Source: Methylosinus sp. Ce-a6 (GTDB lineage Bacteria; Pseudomonadota; Alphaproteobacteria; Rhizobiales; Beijerinckiaceae). From it: a stretch of 64,000 nucleotides of DNA. The position numbers and the translations under genes are program-made. The notes under the pieces are model-generated. The model was not told the DNA's origin and did no database searches. It saw only the letters and a program-made list of their open reading frames with translations. Positions within the stretch are counted from its first letter, which is position 1. Each line of letters begins with the position of its first letter. Of the stretch, positions 33,488 through 42,427 are shown piece after piece. The stretch is from NCBI RefSeq assembly GCF_009811655.1, contig NZ_BGJX01000008.1, forward strand, positions 1 to 64,000, given 5' to 3'.

Positions 33488-34179
33488 CGGCATTCTGCAC
33501 CGCAGACGAGATCGCCACAGCCATCGTCGCGGCGGCGCGCCTCGAGGGCGAGGATCCGGAGGCTGTTGCGCGCGGCGTTCCAGGATGTCGCGCGCGGTGG
33601 CTGGCGTTCGCGGCGCTTGTCGACGCCTTCCCGGGGAACGCCTACCGCGCCATCGCCGTAGGCGTCGGGATCTTCACGCAGAGCACGATGGTCGGCTCCC
33701 GCGCGCTGCTCGCATCCTATCGGCGCGGCAAAGGGCCGATTTGGTGGGACGAGGCGAAGATCGCGGCGATCCGCTTGGCAGTGACGGCGGCTTCGCAGGA
33801 GACCGCAAAGAGTTCTGACGGCGGCGTGGAAGGACACGCGGAAAGGCAAACTCGGGTCAGGCCGAGGAATGACCTCGGACGCGAAAGCGGATTGGCGACG
33901 CCATTGAGCCGAGAGATCGGACAACCGCCGATGAACCCAGCCGGTGTCGAACCCGGCCCGTCAGAAGCCGTTACGCCCCTGGCGCCCTGCGCGCTTCCCG
34001 AAGACGTCCCACTGGGGAAGAGCGCGCCGGCGGCGGCGCCGATCCTCCGAGACGTCGACGCTATTCCCGCGCCGCCGCGCTCCCGTCCCCGCAGTTCTCG
34101 CGGCGATGTCACGGCGGCGATCTGCGGCGACCCGCCGCCCGAGCGGTCGGCGCTCGCGCAGAAGCGAGGGGCCGCATGA
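33484..34179 (+). CDS. Phage hypothetical protein
   Basis: A 231-residue protein. The first 100 residues look folded (DEIATAIVAAARLEGEDPEAVARGVPG ... WWDEAKIAAIRLAV, possibly HTH-like). The last 130 are Pro/Ala/Arg-rich and probably disordered. The ATG overlaps the GcrA stop and the stop overlaps the next ATG. Confidence 0.55.
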   Translation: MTAFCTADEIATAIVAAARLEGEDPEAVARGVPGCRARWLAFAALVDAFPGNAYRAIAVGVGIFTQSTMVGSRALLASYRRGKGPIWWDEAKIAAIRLAVTAASQETAKSSDGGVEGHAERQTRVRPRNDLGRESGLATPLSREIGQPPMNPAGVEPGPSEAVTPLAPCALPEDVPLGKSAPAAAPILRDVDAIPAPPRSRPRSSRGDVTAAICGDPPPERSALAQKRGAA

Positions 34180-34454
34180 CCGCGAAGCCGAGCATCACAC
34201 AGCAGATCGCCGCCGCATGGCTCGGTCATGACGTGCTCGCCGGCCTAAAGTCGCCGAGCGCGAAAGAGCGCGCCTATGCGGCCCCGCACGCCGAGGCGGC
34301 GGCGCGGACGCTCGAGTGGCTGAAGGAGAACGAGAACGGCGTTCGGAAAGGGAAAGAGGCGCTCGCGCTGCTCCGGCGTTGGTTGCCGGAATTGCCGGAG
34401 GGGATGCGCGCCGAGGTCGCGGCGCTGCTCAGAGACGACGGGGGCGCACGGTGA
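34176..34454 (+). CDS. Small phage hypothetical protein
   Basis: A 92-residue helical protein (SAKERAYAAPHAEAAARTLEWLKENENGV...). Overlaps neighbours at both ends. Function unknown. Confidence 0.6.
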   Translation: MTAKPSITQQIAAAWLGHDVLAGLKSPSAKERAYAAPHAEAAARTLEWLKENENGVRKGKEALALLRRWLPELPEGMRAEVAALLRDDGGAR

Positions 34455-35077
34455 CGAACTGGCCATTCGGCGACCTCACGCCGCATCATTATCGCGCGGC
34501 CGTCGTTGATCCGCCATGGCTGTTTTCCGCCGGCACGAAGGGCCGCCCGCAGCACTACCCCCGTATGACGGACGCGGAGATCTCTGCCCTCCCGCTCGCC
34601 GAGCTGGCGCACCCCGATGGTTGTCATTTCTTCGTGTGGATCACGTCTCCGATCGCCGAGCGGTTCTGGCGCGTCATCGCTCCGGCATGGCGGAAGCAGC
34701 GGGTCCGCTATTCCGGTCGCGCCTTTCTGTGGATCAAGACCCACCAGGTCGGGGCGAATGGCGGCGAGGCGATGTTCGTGCATCGCGACTCCTTTTTCGT
34801 CGGGCAGGGCTTCACGACTCGTAAGAACGGCGAGGATTGCCTCCTGTTCAAAGTCGGCGCGCCGAAGCGGCTTCGTCGCGACGTGCGAGAGATCGTCATC
34901 GCGCCGCGCCGCGAGCATTCCCGCAAGCCGGACGAGTCCTATCGGCGGATCGAGCAATATTGCGCCGGGCCCTATGCGGAAGTCTTCTCGCGCGAGTCGC
35001 GGGCCGGCTGGGACACGTTTGGAAACGAGGCCGGCAAGTTCGACGTGCCGGGCCAGCAGCGGGGGCGCGCGGCATGA
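34451..35077 (+). CDS. MT-A70-family DNA adenine methyltransferase
   Basis: A 208-residue methyltransferase with the DPPW catalytic motif (AAVVDPPWLFS, about 18-28), HPDGCHFFVWITS, and the C-terminal SRKPDESYRRIEQYCAGPYAEVFSRESRAGWDTFGNE typical of the MT-A70 phage group. It would put N6-methyl groups on adenine in phage DNA. GTG start overlaps the preceding stop. It is directly upstream of a cytosine methyltransferase, so both are made early together. Confidence 0.92.
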   Translation: MTNWPFGDLTPHHYRAAVVDPPWLFSAGTKGRPQHYPRMTDAEISALPLAELAHPDGCHFFVWITSPIAERFWRVIAPAWRKQRVRYSGRAFLWIKTHQVGANGGEAMFVHRDSFFVGQGFTTRKNGEDCLLFKVGAPKRLRRDVREIVIAPRREHSRKPDESYRRIEQYCAGPYAEVFSRESRAGWDTFGNEAGKFDVPGQQRGRAA

Positions 35078-36891
35078 AGGGCTCGTCCGCATCATCTGAA
35101 CTGATCGTCGATTCATTCGCCGGCGGCGGGGGCGCGTCGCTCGGGATCGAAATGGCGCTCGGCCGCTCGCCGGACATCGCCATCAATCATGACCCCGAGG
35201 CGCTTGCGATGCACGCCGCCAATCATCCGGCGACGCTGCACTTGCCGCATAATGTCTGGAAGGTCGATCCAGTCGGCGTGACGCGCGGGCGGCCCGTCGG
35301 GCTGCTTTGGGCCAGCCCCGATTGCAAGCACCACTCGAAAGCGAAAGGCGGCAAGCCGGTCAAGCGTGAAATCCGCGATCTCGCCTGGGTGGTCGTGCGC
35401 TGGGCGCGGCAGGTGCGGCCGCGCCTCATCCTGCTCGAAAACGTCGAAGAGTTCCGGGATTGGGGTCCGCTCGATCTCGAAGGGCGTCCGTGCAAGGAGC
35501 GCAAGGGGCAGACATTCGACGCATTCGTCGGCGAGCTGCGTCGGCTTGGCTACCGCGTCGACTGGCGCGAGCTGCGCGCCTGCGACTTTGGCGCGCCAAC
35601 GATTCGCAAGCGGCTGTTCCTGGTCGCCAGGCGCGACGGGCGCGCGATCGTCTGGCCCGAGCCGACGCATGGCGCGCCGGGGTCGCCCGAGGTCCTCGCC
35701 GGCGCGCGGGCACCGTGGCGCACGGCGGCGGAGATCATCGATTGGTCTATCCCCTGCCCGTCGATCTTTCTCTCGCGCGAGGAAGGCCGCGCGATCGGCG
35801 TCAATCGCCCGCTGGCGCCAAACACGATGGCGCGCATCGCCAAGGGCGTGAAGCGCTATGTGCTCGATGTGGCCGAGCCGTTCATCGTCCCGGTGACCCA
35901 TGCCGGCGACGCGCGCGTGCACGGGATCGACGAGCCGCTGCGCACGGTGACGACAGCACAGCGCGGCGAGCATGCGCTGGTCGCGCCTTTCCTCGTTCCG
36001 CGCTATGGCGAGAGGCCCGGGCAGGAGCCGCGGACGCGCTCGGTCGAGGAGCCGATCGCCACCGTCGTGCCGACGCAGAATGGCGGGAGCCTCGCGGCCG
36101 TGCATCTGTCGCGGCAGTTCGGCGCTTCGGTCGGCTCCGCCGCCGACGAGCCGGTCGGCACGGTGACCGCGGGCGGCGGCGGCAAGACAGCGGTCGTCGC
36201 GGCCTATCTGGCACAGCATAATGGCGATGGCCATATCGGGCGCGAAGCCGCAGCCCCGCTATCGACGCTCACGACGAGCGGCCGGCAGCAGGCGGTCGTC
36301 GCGGCCTTTCTCGCCCAGCACAATACAGGCAATGTCGGGCGCGATGCGTCCGAGCCGCTCTCGACGATCGTCCATCGCGGGACGCAGCAGGCCATCGTCG
36401 CGGGGTTCCTGTCCAATCTCTACGGCTCCAATGATGGGAGCGGCGGCGACCTGCAGGACCCGGCGCGGACCGTGACCGCCGGCGGATCGCACGCCGCCGA
36501 GGTGCGCGCCTTCCTCGTCAAATATTACGGCTCCGATCAGGATCCTCGTCTCGGCGAGCCGCTGCATACGGTGACGACGAAAGATCGCTTCGGCCTCGTC
36601 GAGGTGCGCGGCGAGCTTTACGCGATCGACGACATCGGCATGCGCATGCTGACGCCGCGCGAGCTGTTTCGCGCGCAGGGCTTTCCGGATAGCTATCGCA
36701 TCGAGATGGGCATGACGGCGGATGGGCCGATCGCGCTCACCAAGACCGCACAAATCCGCATGTGCGGCAATAGCGTTTCGCCCGTTGTGGCAAGAGCGCT
36801 GGTCGCCGCCAATTACGCGCCGGACGAACTCGCGTCCCCTGTCGGCGCGCGTCGGAAGGTCGACCTCCCTCTCTTAGAGGGTGCGGCATGA
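35074..36891 (+). CDS. C5-cytosine DNA methyltransferase with repeated recognition region
   Basis: A 605-residue enzyme. Motif I VDSFAGGGGASLGIEMA, motif IV LWASPDCKHHS with the catalytic Cys, motif VI LLENVEEF, motif VIII IRKRLFLVAR and motif X CGNSVSPVVARAL are present. Between motifs VIII and IX lie about seven tandem units of roughly 30-45 residues, each built like EP-x2-TVTT followed by VVAAFL-x4-G. This insert makes the protein longer than ordinary M.HpaII-type enzymes and probably forms the target-recognition region. No restriction nuclease is adjacent. Confidence 0.93.
   Translation: MKGSSASSELIVDSFAGGGGASLGIEMALGRSPDIAINHDPEALAMHAANHPATLHLPHNVWKVDPVGVTRGRPVGLLWASPDCKHHSKAKGGKPVKREIRDLAWVVVRWARQVRPRLILLENVEEFRDWGPLDLEGRPCKERKGQTFDAFVGELRRLGYRVDWRELRACDFGAPTIRKRLFLVARRDGRAIVWPEPTHGAPGSPEVLAGARAPWRTAAEIIDWSIPCPSIFLSREEGRAIGVNRPLAPNTMARIAKGVKRYVLDVAEPFIVPVTHAGDARVHGIDEPLRTVTTAQRGEHALVAPFLVPRYGERPGQEPRTRSVEEPIATVVPTQNGGSLAAVHLSRQFGASVGSAADEPVGTVTAGGGGKTAVVAAYLAQHNGDGHIGREAAAPLSTLTTSGRQQAVVAAFLAQHNTGNVGRDASEPLSTIVHRGTQQAIVAGFLSNLYGSNDGSGGDLQDPARTVTAGGSHAAEVRAFLVKYYGSDQDPRLGEPLHTVTTKDRFGLVEVRGELYAIDDIGMRMLTPRELFRAQGFPDSYRIEMGMTADGPIALTKTAQIRMCGNSVSPVVARALVAANYAPDELASPVGARRKVDLPLLEGAA
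35925..36590 (+). repeat. Degenerate tandem repeat inside the cytosine methyltransferase gene
   Basis: About seven units encode EPLRTVTT, EPIATVVP, EPVGTVTA, APLSTLTT, EPLSTIVH, DPARTVTA and EPLHTVTT, each followed by a hydrophobic AxFL segment. Nucleotide identity between units is low, so the duplication is old and kept at protein level. Confidence 0.8.
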
Positions 36892-38330
36892 ACGCCCACG
36901 CGCCCGGCCAAGACGCCGCCCTCCCGGTCGTCATCGAAGCCGAGCAAGCCCTCCTCGGCGCCCTGCTCCTCAACGAGCACGCCCTCGCCAATGTCGGCTT
37001 CCTCGAAGCCCGGCATTTCGGCGAAGAACTGCATGCTCGCATCTACTCGAGCATGCTCGAGCTGGCTGGCGCCAGCCGCAAGGTCTCGCTCATCACCGTC
37101 GGCGCGCAGCTGACCGATGTGCAAATGCCGGACGGCGCGCCGCCGCTCCGCGCCTATCTCGCGCGCCTCGCCGCCGAGGCGACCACAGTCGTCAACGCTC
37201 GCGACTACGCCGAAATGATCGTCGACACATGGGCGCGGCGCGAGCTTATCGCGCTCGCCGGTGCGGCCGCGGATATGGTGCGCGCGCCCGGCGTCGGCCG
37301 CCTGCAGGCGACGCTCGACGAGCTGGACGCGCAGATCATCGGCCTGCGCAACTCCGGCCAGATCGGCGCGGAATCTGAACGCACGACCCTCGGCGCGGGC
37401 CTCGCGGACGTCATTCGAGAGGCCGAGGACCGGGCCGCCGGCAACGCGCGGATCATTCCCTCGACCGGCTTCGTCGACCTCGATCGGGTCATCGGCGGCG
37501 GCTATCGCCCGGGCCGCCTCTATGTCGTCGCGGGCAATCCCGGCGCCGGCAAGACGATCTTCCTCGTCGCCAGCGCGCGCCGCGTCGCACGGGTGCGGGA
37601 CGATCGTCCCCAGTTCGGCGTCGACGTCTATTCCCTCGAAATCGATCGCCGCGAGCTCGCCGCCCGCATGGCGGCAAACGCCATGGCCGCGGGCCCGGCG
37701 CCGCTCGCCTACAGCGATATTCTCGCCGGCGCGCTCGACGAGCAAGCGATCAACCGGCTTCGCAAGGTCGAGGAGCGGTTCAACGAATTCGCGGTGACGA
37801 TCGACGCGACGCCGGGCCTCACGATCGAGCAGATCGAATCCCGCGCCAAGCGCACGAAGCAGCGCCTCGAGCGCGTCGGGAAGACGCTCGACGTGGTCTT
37901 CATCGACTACCTACAGATCATGGGTTTCGGCGATCGTTATCGCGGCCGCAAGGTCGACGAAATCGGCGAGGTGACGAAGGGCGCGAAGGCGATGGCAAAG
38001 CGCCTCGAGGTCGCCGTCGTGTTGCTCTCGCAGCTCAGCCGCGAAAATCAGAAGCGCGACGACAAGCGGCCGCAGCTGTTCGATCTGCGGGACTCGGGAT
38101 CCATAGAGCAGGATGCCGACGTCGTGATCGGCCTGCATCGACCCTCCTACTACGACCAGCGCGATCCGAAGGTGCTCAACGGCGACTCCGAGGCCTGCGA
38201 GCGCGCGGCGGCTCGGGCGAACGATCTCGAGGTGATCCTCATGAAGAACCGTCTCGGGCCGACGAAGACTGTCCATCTCTACTGCGACGTCGCGCGATCG
38301 TTCCTGGACAATGGAGAGAGGAAATGGTGA
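36888..38330 (+). CDS. dnaB: Replicative DNA helicase, DnaB type
   Basis: A 480-residue hexameric helicase. The N-terminal domain starts PVVIEAEQALLGALLLNEHAL. Walker A is VVAGNPGAGKTIFL (about 209-222), Walker B VVFIDYLQIMG, and LRDSGSIEQDADVVIGLHRP with the arginine-finger region follows. It unwinds DNA at the phage fork. ATG overlaps the methyltransferase stop. Confidence 0.95.
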   Translation: MNAHAPGQDAALPVVIEAEQALLGALLLNEHALANVGFLEARHFGEELHARIYSSMLELAGASRKVSLITVGAQLTDVQMPDGAPPLRAYLARLAAEATTVVNARDYAEMIVDTWARRELIALAGAAADMVRAPGVGRLQATLDELDAQIIGLRNSGQIGAESERTTLGAGLADVIREAEDRAAGNARIIPSTGFVDLDRVIGGGYRPGRLYVVAGNPGAGKTIFLVASARRVARVRDDRPQFGVDVYSLEIDRRELAARMAANAMAAGPAPLAYSDILAGALDEQAINRLRKVEERFNEFAVTIDATPGLTIEQIESRAKRTKQRLERVGKTLDVVFIDYLQIMGFGDRYRGRKVDEIGEVTKGAKAMAKRLEVAVVLLSQLSRENQKRDDKRPQLFDLRDSGSIEQDADVVIGLHRPSYYDQRDPKVLNGDSEACERAAARANDLEVILMKNRLGPTKTVHLYCDVARSFLDNGERKW

Positions 38331-39646
38331 ACGCGTTACCCGAGCCTCTTCTCCCGCCATTCGTCGACCTGCGCGACTTCCGGTTCATGCCGCTCATCAT
38401 CGAGCAGCTTCGGCGGTCGAAACAATGGCTCATCGCGAAGCGGCGCCCGGAGGTCGGCTTCTATTCGCTGAACTTGTGGGCCGCGTCCTGGCATGAGCTG
38501 CCAGCCGGGTCGATGGAAGACGATGACGACGTTCTCGCCGACGCAGCTATGTGCTCTCCGGAACGCTGGCCAAGCGTGAGGGATGACGCCCTTCGCGGCT
38601 GGATCAAATGCTCGGACGGACGCCTTTATCATCCGACGGTGTGCGCAGAGGCGGCGAACGCATGGAACGACAAGGCGCATCACAGGTGGCGGAAGGAGTG
38701 TGAGAGGGTCAAGAAAGAGAATTCCAGGCGAAAGGAAAAGGGTCTGCCGCCACTCGAACTGCCCGGGGAACCGATGGCACTGTCCCCGTCTCGCGCGGCG
38801 GACATGGCGAAGACCGTCGCCGGACAGCCGAGGGACACCAGCAGGACAATGGCGGAATGTCCGAGGGACAATGCGGCGTTGTCCGTGGGACAAGACTCTG
38901 ACGTCACGACGACAAGCAGGGAGGTGTCGTGGAACAAACGACGGATGTCCGATGGACAAGGCGGCTTTGTCATAGAGACAGGCAAGGGAAATCCTACGGA
39001 AATCGCTCTTAAGGGACAGGGACAGTGTAAGGGACAGGGACAGACTGATGATCCCCCAGCCCAGCGTCCTGTCCCCCGCGCGCCCGCGGAATCGGATCGT
39101 CCTGCCGACGAACGGCCGCCCGACCCCGGGGCGAGGTTGACGAAATCCGAGCTTGATCGGGTCGAATGGGCCTGTCGCGCTGCGCTTGGCGATGCTGCGC
39201 CGCAGGACCAGGTCATTGGTCCGATGGTCGAAATAGTCAGGAAATCCGGGCAAGAGCGCGTCTCGCTGTGCCTCGCATCGGAGGCTCGGAGGCCCCGCGA
39301 AAAGCCGATTCGGACTTGGAAAATCTGGGCGCGGATCGTCGCAGAATCGCTGACTGAGGGGCCGTCGAGAACTGCATCCGCGGACAGCGCGGGACCATCG
39401 GAGCGCATGTTTCGCATCGGCTGGCTGGACGTCGAATGGCCGGAGCGCGCAGCCCGCGCCAATCTGGCGCGCTGGGAGGAAGCTGGGTTTTGGGCCGACG
39501 CTTGGGGCCCTATCCCGCCGCAGTCGCGCCGGCTGCGTGAGATCGCCGCGGAGCTCGGGATCACGATCACGCGGGCAGAAAAGCCAAACGCGCCGTGTCG
39601 GCCGCCAAAGCGCGACGATGCCGAGGCGGAGGATGACGCGGCATGA
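38324..39646 (+). CDS. Phage replication protein, DUF1376/O-like
   Basis: A 440-residue protein. The first 120 residues (LRDFRFMPLIIEQLRRSKQWLIAK ... WAASWHELPAGSMEDDDDVLADAA) fit DUF1376-type replication proteins. The middle (about 155-255) is low complexity and encodes the repeated GGACA DNA motif. The C-terminal third is structured (LDVEWPERAARANLARWEEAGFW). It follows dnaB, the usual place of an initiator or helicase loader. Confidence 0.75.
   Translation: MVNALPEPLLPPFVDLRDFRFMPLIIEQLRRSKQWLIAKRRPEVGFYSLNLWAASWHELPAGSMEDDDDVLADAAMCSPERWPSVRDDALRGWIKCSDGRLYHPTVCAEAANAWNDKAHHRWRKECERVKKENSRRKEKGLPPLELPGEPMALSPSRAADMAKTVAGQPRDTSRTMAECPRDNAALSVGQDSDVTTTSREVSWNKRRMSDGQGGFVIETGKGNPTEIALKGQGQCKGQGQTDDPPAQRPVPRAPAESDRPADERPPDPGARLTKSELDRVEWACRAALGDAAPQDQVIGPMVEIVRKSGQERVSLCLASEARRPREKPIRTWKIWARIVAESLTEGPSRTASADSAGPSERMFRIGWLDVEWPERAARANLARWEEAGFWADAWGPIPPQSRRLREIAAELGITITRAEKPNAPCRPPKRDDAEAEDDAA
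38781..39075. repeat. Cluster of GGACA/TGTCC motifs inside the replication gene
   Basis: At least 14 copies of GGACA or its complement TGTCC lie within about 295 bp, often as GGGACA, four of them in tandem at 39012-39042. Such iteron clusters inside an initiator gene mark the replication origin in lambda-type phages. Confidence 0.6.
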
Positions 39647-39855
39647 CGTGGGCAAATCACGGATATCCGCCGCGGCTCTGGCGCGTCGCGCTGGTCCGAA
39701 TGCGAATGCGGCGAGCGCAGATCGACGCCGATGGCCGGATAGTCGCCGGCCCAAAATTCGAGCGGCCGGTCTCGATCGTCAGGCGCGGTCGAACTTCGGC
39801 GACGGTTCGGATCGACAGTCCGGAGTTCATCGACATGGTTCGGAGGGCGGCATGA
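39643..39855 (+). CDS. Small phage hypothetical protein
   Basis: A 70-residue basic protein (MTWANHGYPPRLWRVALVRM...) with a beta-rich middle. Overlaps both neighbours. Function unknown. Confidence 0.55.
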   Translation: MTWANHGYPPRLWRVALVRMRMRRAQIDADGRIVAGPKFERPVSIVRRGRTSATVRIDSPEFIDMVRRAA

Positions 39856-40487
39856 TGGCGGCGCGGCGAAAAAACTACGGGCGATATGACCGGGTCGAGG
39901 AGGCGACGCACCCCGGCCCTACGCTGCCTCGCGCGCCGCGGCGGATGCGCGGCAAGATCGAGATCGTCGTCGCGGCGGTGCCGGACCCGAACCCGATCGA
40001 GGGCGAGCGGTTGAAGCGCCAGAAAGCTGCGGTGAACATCGCCGGCAATCCGCTCGAGCGGGAGTATTCTCGCGGGCGAATCTCGACGGAGGCCTATCAG
40101 GCCGGGCTGACGTTCGAGCGCATCCTCGAGGCGGCGCGTATCGGCGGCGGAGCCGTGTCGATCGAGCCCAGCGCCGGCGCCGGCGACCATGAAGCAGTGA
40201 TTGCGCGGGCTATCGACCGCGCGGCCGCCGCCGTCGCCGCATGTCGCGATGTGCGCTCGAAGTGCGGCCAGCGCGGCGCCCTGATCCTGCGGGCCGTGCT
40301 CGGGGATCGGCAGACCTTCGTGCAGATCGCCGTGTCCGAGGGCCTCGGCCGCGACCGCGGAACTCGGAAGATCGCCGCCGAATTCCGAGAGGCGCTCGAA
40401 GCCCTCGCCGTCGTCGCCAAGGGAAAGGACCGAGGCGCGCTCGGCCATTGGGGGACGGATGGCTATCGGCCAACGATTGCCGATTGA
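39852..40487 (+). CDS. Phage hypothetical protein, possible late regulator
   Basis: A 211-residue basic protein. Its C-terminal part (CGQRGALILRAVLGDRQTFVQIAVSEGLGRDRGTRKIAAEFREALEALA) looks like a sigma-type HTH. It is the last gene of the rightward operon, the place where phages keep late activators or antiterminators; this role is inferred. Tandem ATGs at 39852/39855. Confidence 0.55.
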   Translation: MMAARRKNYGRYDRVEEATHPGPTLPRAPRRMRGKIEIVVAAVPDPNPIEGERLKRQKAAVNIAGNPLEREYSRGRISTEAYQAGLTFERILEAARIGGGAVSIEPSAGAGDHEAVIARAIDRAAAAVAACRDVRSKCGQRGALILRAVLGDRQTFVQIAVSEGLGRDRGTRKIAAEFREALEALAVVAKGKDRGALGHWGTDGYRPTIAD

Positions 40488-40531
40488 CAGCGCACAGTCG
40501 GAAAGGCATAAATCGCTACGGAGAAGATTCG

Positions 40532-40575
40532 CGCCCGGAGCTGGACACCAGCGGCCGGGCGTTGTCGTTTCTTCC
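40532..40575 (+). terminator. Probable terminator of the rightward operon
   Basis: CGCCCGG (40532-40538) pairs with CCGGGCG (40555-40561), with an inner CTGG/CCAG stem, followed by TTGTCGTTTCTTCC. It lies 45 bp after the last early gene. Confidence 0.6.
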
Positions 40576-40740
40576 ATCCGAAATCCCTGAAAATCCCAAT
40601 TCTCCAGCCCTGAAAAGGGCGGGAGCCGGGGCGCGCCAACGCCCCAAGCCGCGAGTCGTGACCTCGCATGACCGAAAGCCGGCCGGACATCCGGTCACCC
40701 CGCCACCGTGCGCGACGGCGGGGAAACTTGGCTCATCGTC

Positions 40741-41250
40741 ATGCAAGAAACCGTTACCGGGCTGGCCGTGGAGGCTTGGCCGATCGAACGCGTGCGCCCG
40801 TATGAGGGCAATCCGCGAATCATCCCCGAGACCGCGATCAAGAAGGTTGCGGCCGCAATCAAGGAATTCGGCTGGCGCCAGCCGCTCGTGGTCGACAATG
40901 AGGACGTGCTCGTCGTCGGCCATGCGCGCCTGCTCGCGGCGAAACGGCTGGGCCTCGCGCATGTGCCCGTCCATGTCGCGGCGGACCTGACGCCCGAGCA
41001 GGCGCGCGCCTATCGCCTCGCCGACAATCGCACGAACGAGGAAAGCCGGTGGAATCCGGATGCGCTCGATTTCGAGCTGCGCGAGCTCGGCGCCGTTGGG
41101 TTCGATCTCAAGCTCGCCGGCTTCGATCCGGTCGAACTGCCCGGCGAGCCGCCGCAATTCGAGACGATCAGCTTCGACGCGGTGAAGCCGCTCGACGAAA
41201 AGAAGGCGGTCGCCTGTCCGAACTGCGGACACCGTTTCCAGCCGTCATGA
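40741..41250 (+). CDS. ParB-like nuclease-domain protein with C-terminal zinc tail
   Basis: A 169-residue protein. Residues about 10-95 form a ParB/sulfiredoxin fold: VRPYEGNPRIIPETAIKKVAAAIKEFGWRQPLVVD, VVGHARLLAAKRLG and LTPEQARAYRLADNRTNE. The last residues are ACPNCGHRFQPS, a half zinc ribbon. The ATG at 41247 of the Mom-like gene overlaps its stop. ParB-like domains of this kind bind CTP or cut DNA in other systems; the activity here is unknown. A GTG at 40708 is a possible longer start. Confidence 0.85.
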   Translation: MQETVTGLAVEAWPIERVRPYEGNPRIIPETAIKKVAAAIKEFGWRQPLVVDNEDVLVVGHARLLAAKRLGLAHVPVHVAADLTPEQARAYRLADNRTNEESRWNPDALDFELRELGAVGFDLKLAGFDPVELPGEPPQFETISFDAVKPLDEKKAVACPNCGHRFQPS

Positions 41251-41918
41251 CGCTGCGGCTGGACTGGGCCGGCCATGACGCGGCCACCTACGCCTGTCGA
41301 CAGTGGCACTATTCGCGCGCCGTGCCCGCAGGCCGGCTCATCGTCATCGGTGTATGGGAGAACGAGGCGTTCAAAGGCGTCGTGATCTTCAGCCGCGGCG
41401 CGACGCCGAGGATCGGCTCGCCCTATGGGCTGACGCAGTTGGAGGTCTGCGAGTTGACGCGCATCGCGCTTCGCGAGCACGAAGCGCCGGTAAGCAGGAT
41501 CGTCGCGATCGCGCTCCGCATGCTGCGCAACCGCTGCCCAGGCATGCGGCTCGTGATCTCCTACGCCGCCGGCGAGCAGGGCCACCATGGCGGCGTGTAT
41601 CAGGCAGGCGGCTGGATTTACGAGGGCGCGAAGGAGACCTACGCCATTGAGGTACGCGGCGAGCGGCGACACGGGCGCAGCGTCGGCTCACGGTATGGGC
41701 GCCACGACATTGAATGGCTGCGCGAGAACGTCGACCCTGCGGCGAAGGCGGTACGGGGCCTCGTGCGGCACAAATACCTCATGCCGTTGGACGACAAGAT
41801 GCGGTCGGCAGTTGTGCCGCTCGCGAAGCCCTATCCCAAGCGTGTGAAGCAGGCGATGGCCGAACACCATTCGGCGCAGCGGCCGGGCAGCGCGGACCCG
41901 CACGCTCCAAATCAGTGA
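41247..41918 (+). CDS. Mom-like DNA adenine modification protein
   Basis: A 223-residue GNAT-fold protein with features of the Mom family, which in phage Mu converts adenine to N6-(carbamoylmethyl)adenine and blocks many restriction enzymes. Visible blocks are CRQWHYSRAVPAG, VIGVWENEAFKGVVIFSRGA, EVCELTRIALREHEAPVSRI and SYAAGEQGHHGGVYQAGGWIYEG. It overlaps the ParB-like gene by four bases. Family assignment is from memory of the motif pattern. Confidence 0.72.
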   Translation: MTLRLDWAGHDAATYACRQWHYSRAVPAGRLIVIGVWENEAFKGVVIFSRGATPRIGSPYGLTQLEVCELTRIALREHEAPVSRIVAIALRMLRNRCPGMRLVISYAAGEQGHHGGVYQAGGWIYEGAKETYAIEVRGERRHGRSVGSRYGRHDIEWLRENVDPAAKAVRGLVRHKYLMPLDDKMRSAVVPLAKPYPKRVKQAMAEHHSAQRPGSADPHAPNQ

Positions 41919-42427
41919 AAGAGGCGGCGAGCGTAGTCGGCGAGGAGCCCGAGTAGGCCAATACGTCGCGCCGCCGCCCATACCTGAGGTCCGACGGAGT
42001 TGAGCGCCGCGGCCCAATACCTCTTCCTGGCGCGCTCCACCGACATCCCCGACGTGACGTCACGTCGAAAGGCTTCATCTAGATCCATGAGCAAAGCGTC
42101 TCGATATCGCTTTTTTGTCAGAGCCCCAACAAGCATCTCGGCTGTTCGCGGAGGTTCAAGGTTTTCTGCTGGCCTGTCCATCTTATGCGGCGAGCAAAGT
42201 TCCTGTTCGAAAAGTGATAATTGCTCGTTCAGATCAGCGTACTGCTTCCTGAGAAGACGACGCTCCTTTACGAGCCGCCTAATTCTATTATTGTAAAAGA
42301 CCAGATCTTCTGTCCCCGCAACGGCCAAATCTGGCTTGAGTTTAGCGAGATCACGAGCCATCAACTCTTTCTCTCGTTTCAGATTGTCAAAAAGGAATAT
42401 TCCTAGACGCTCCACGAAGACGTTCAT
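41912..42427 (-). CDS. PadR-linked partner protein
   Basis: A 171-residue protein on the opposite strand to its phage neighbours. Residues about 15-75 are a charged coiled coil (LKREKELMARDLAKL ... RRLVKERRLLRKQYADL), and the last 40 residues (WAAALNSVGPQVWAAARRIGLLGLLADYARR) end in a weak hydrophobic helix. The ATG overlaps the PadR stop (ATGA). Part of the gene is AT-richer than the phage average. Function unknown; it is probably the effector controlled by PadR. Confidence 0.65.
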   Translation of the reverse strand: MNVFVERLGIFLFDNLKREKELMARDLAKLKPDLAVAGTEDLVFYNNRIRRLVKERRLLRKQYADLNEQLSLFEQELCSPHKMDRPAENLEPPRTAEMLVGALTKKRYRDALLMDLDEAFRRDVTSGMSVERARKRYWAAALNSVGPQVWAAARRIGLLGLLADYARRLFH

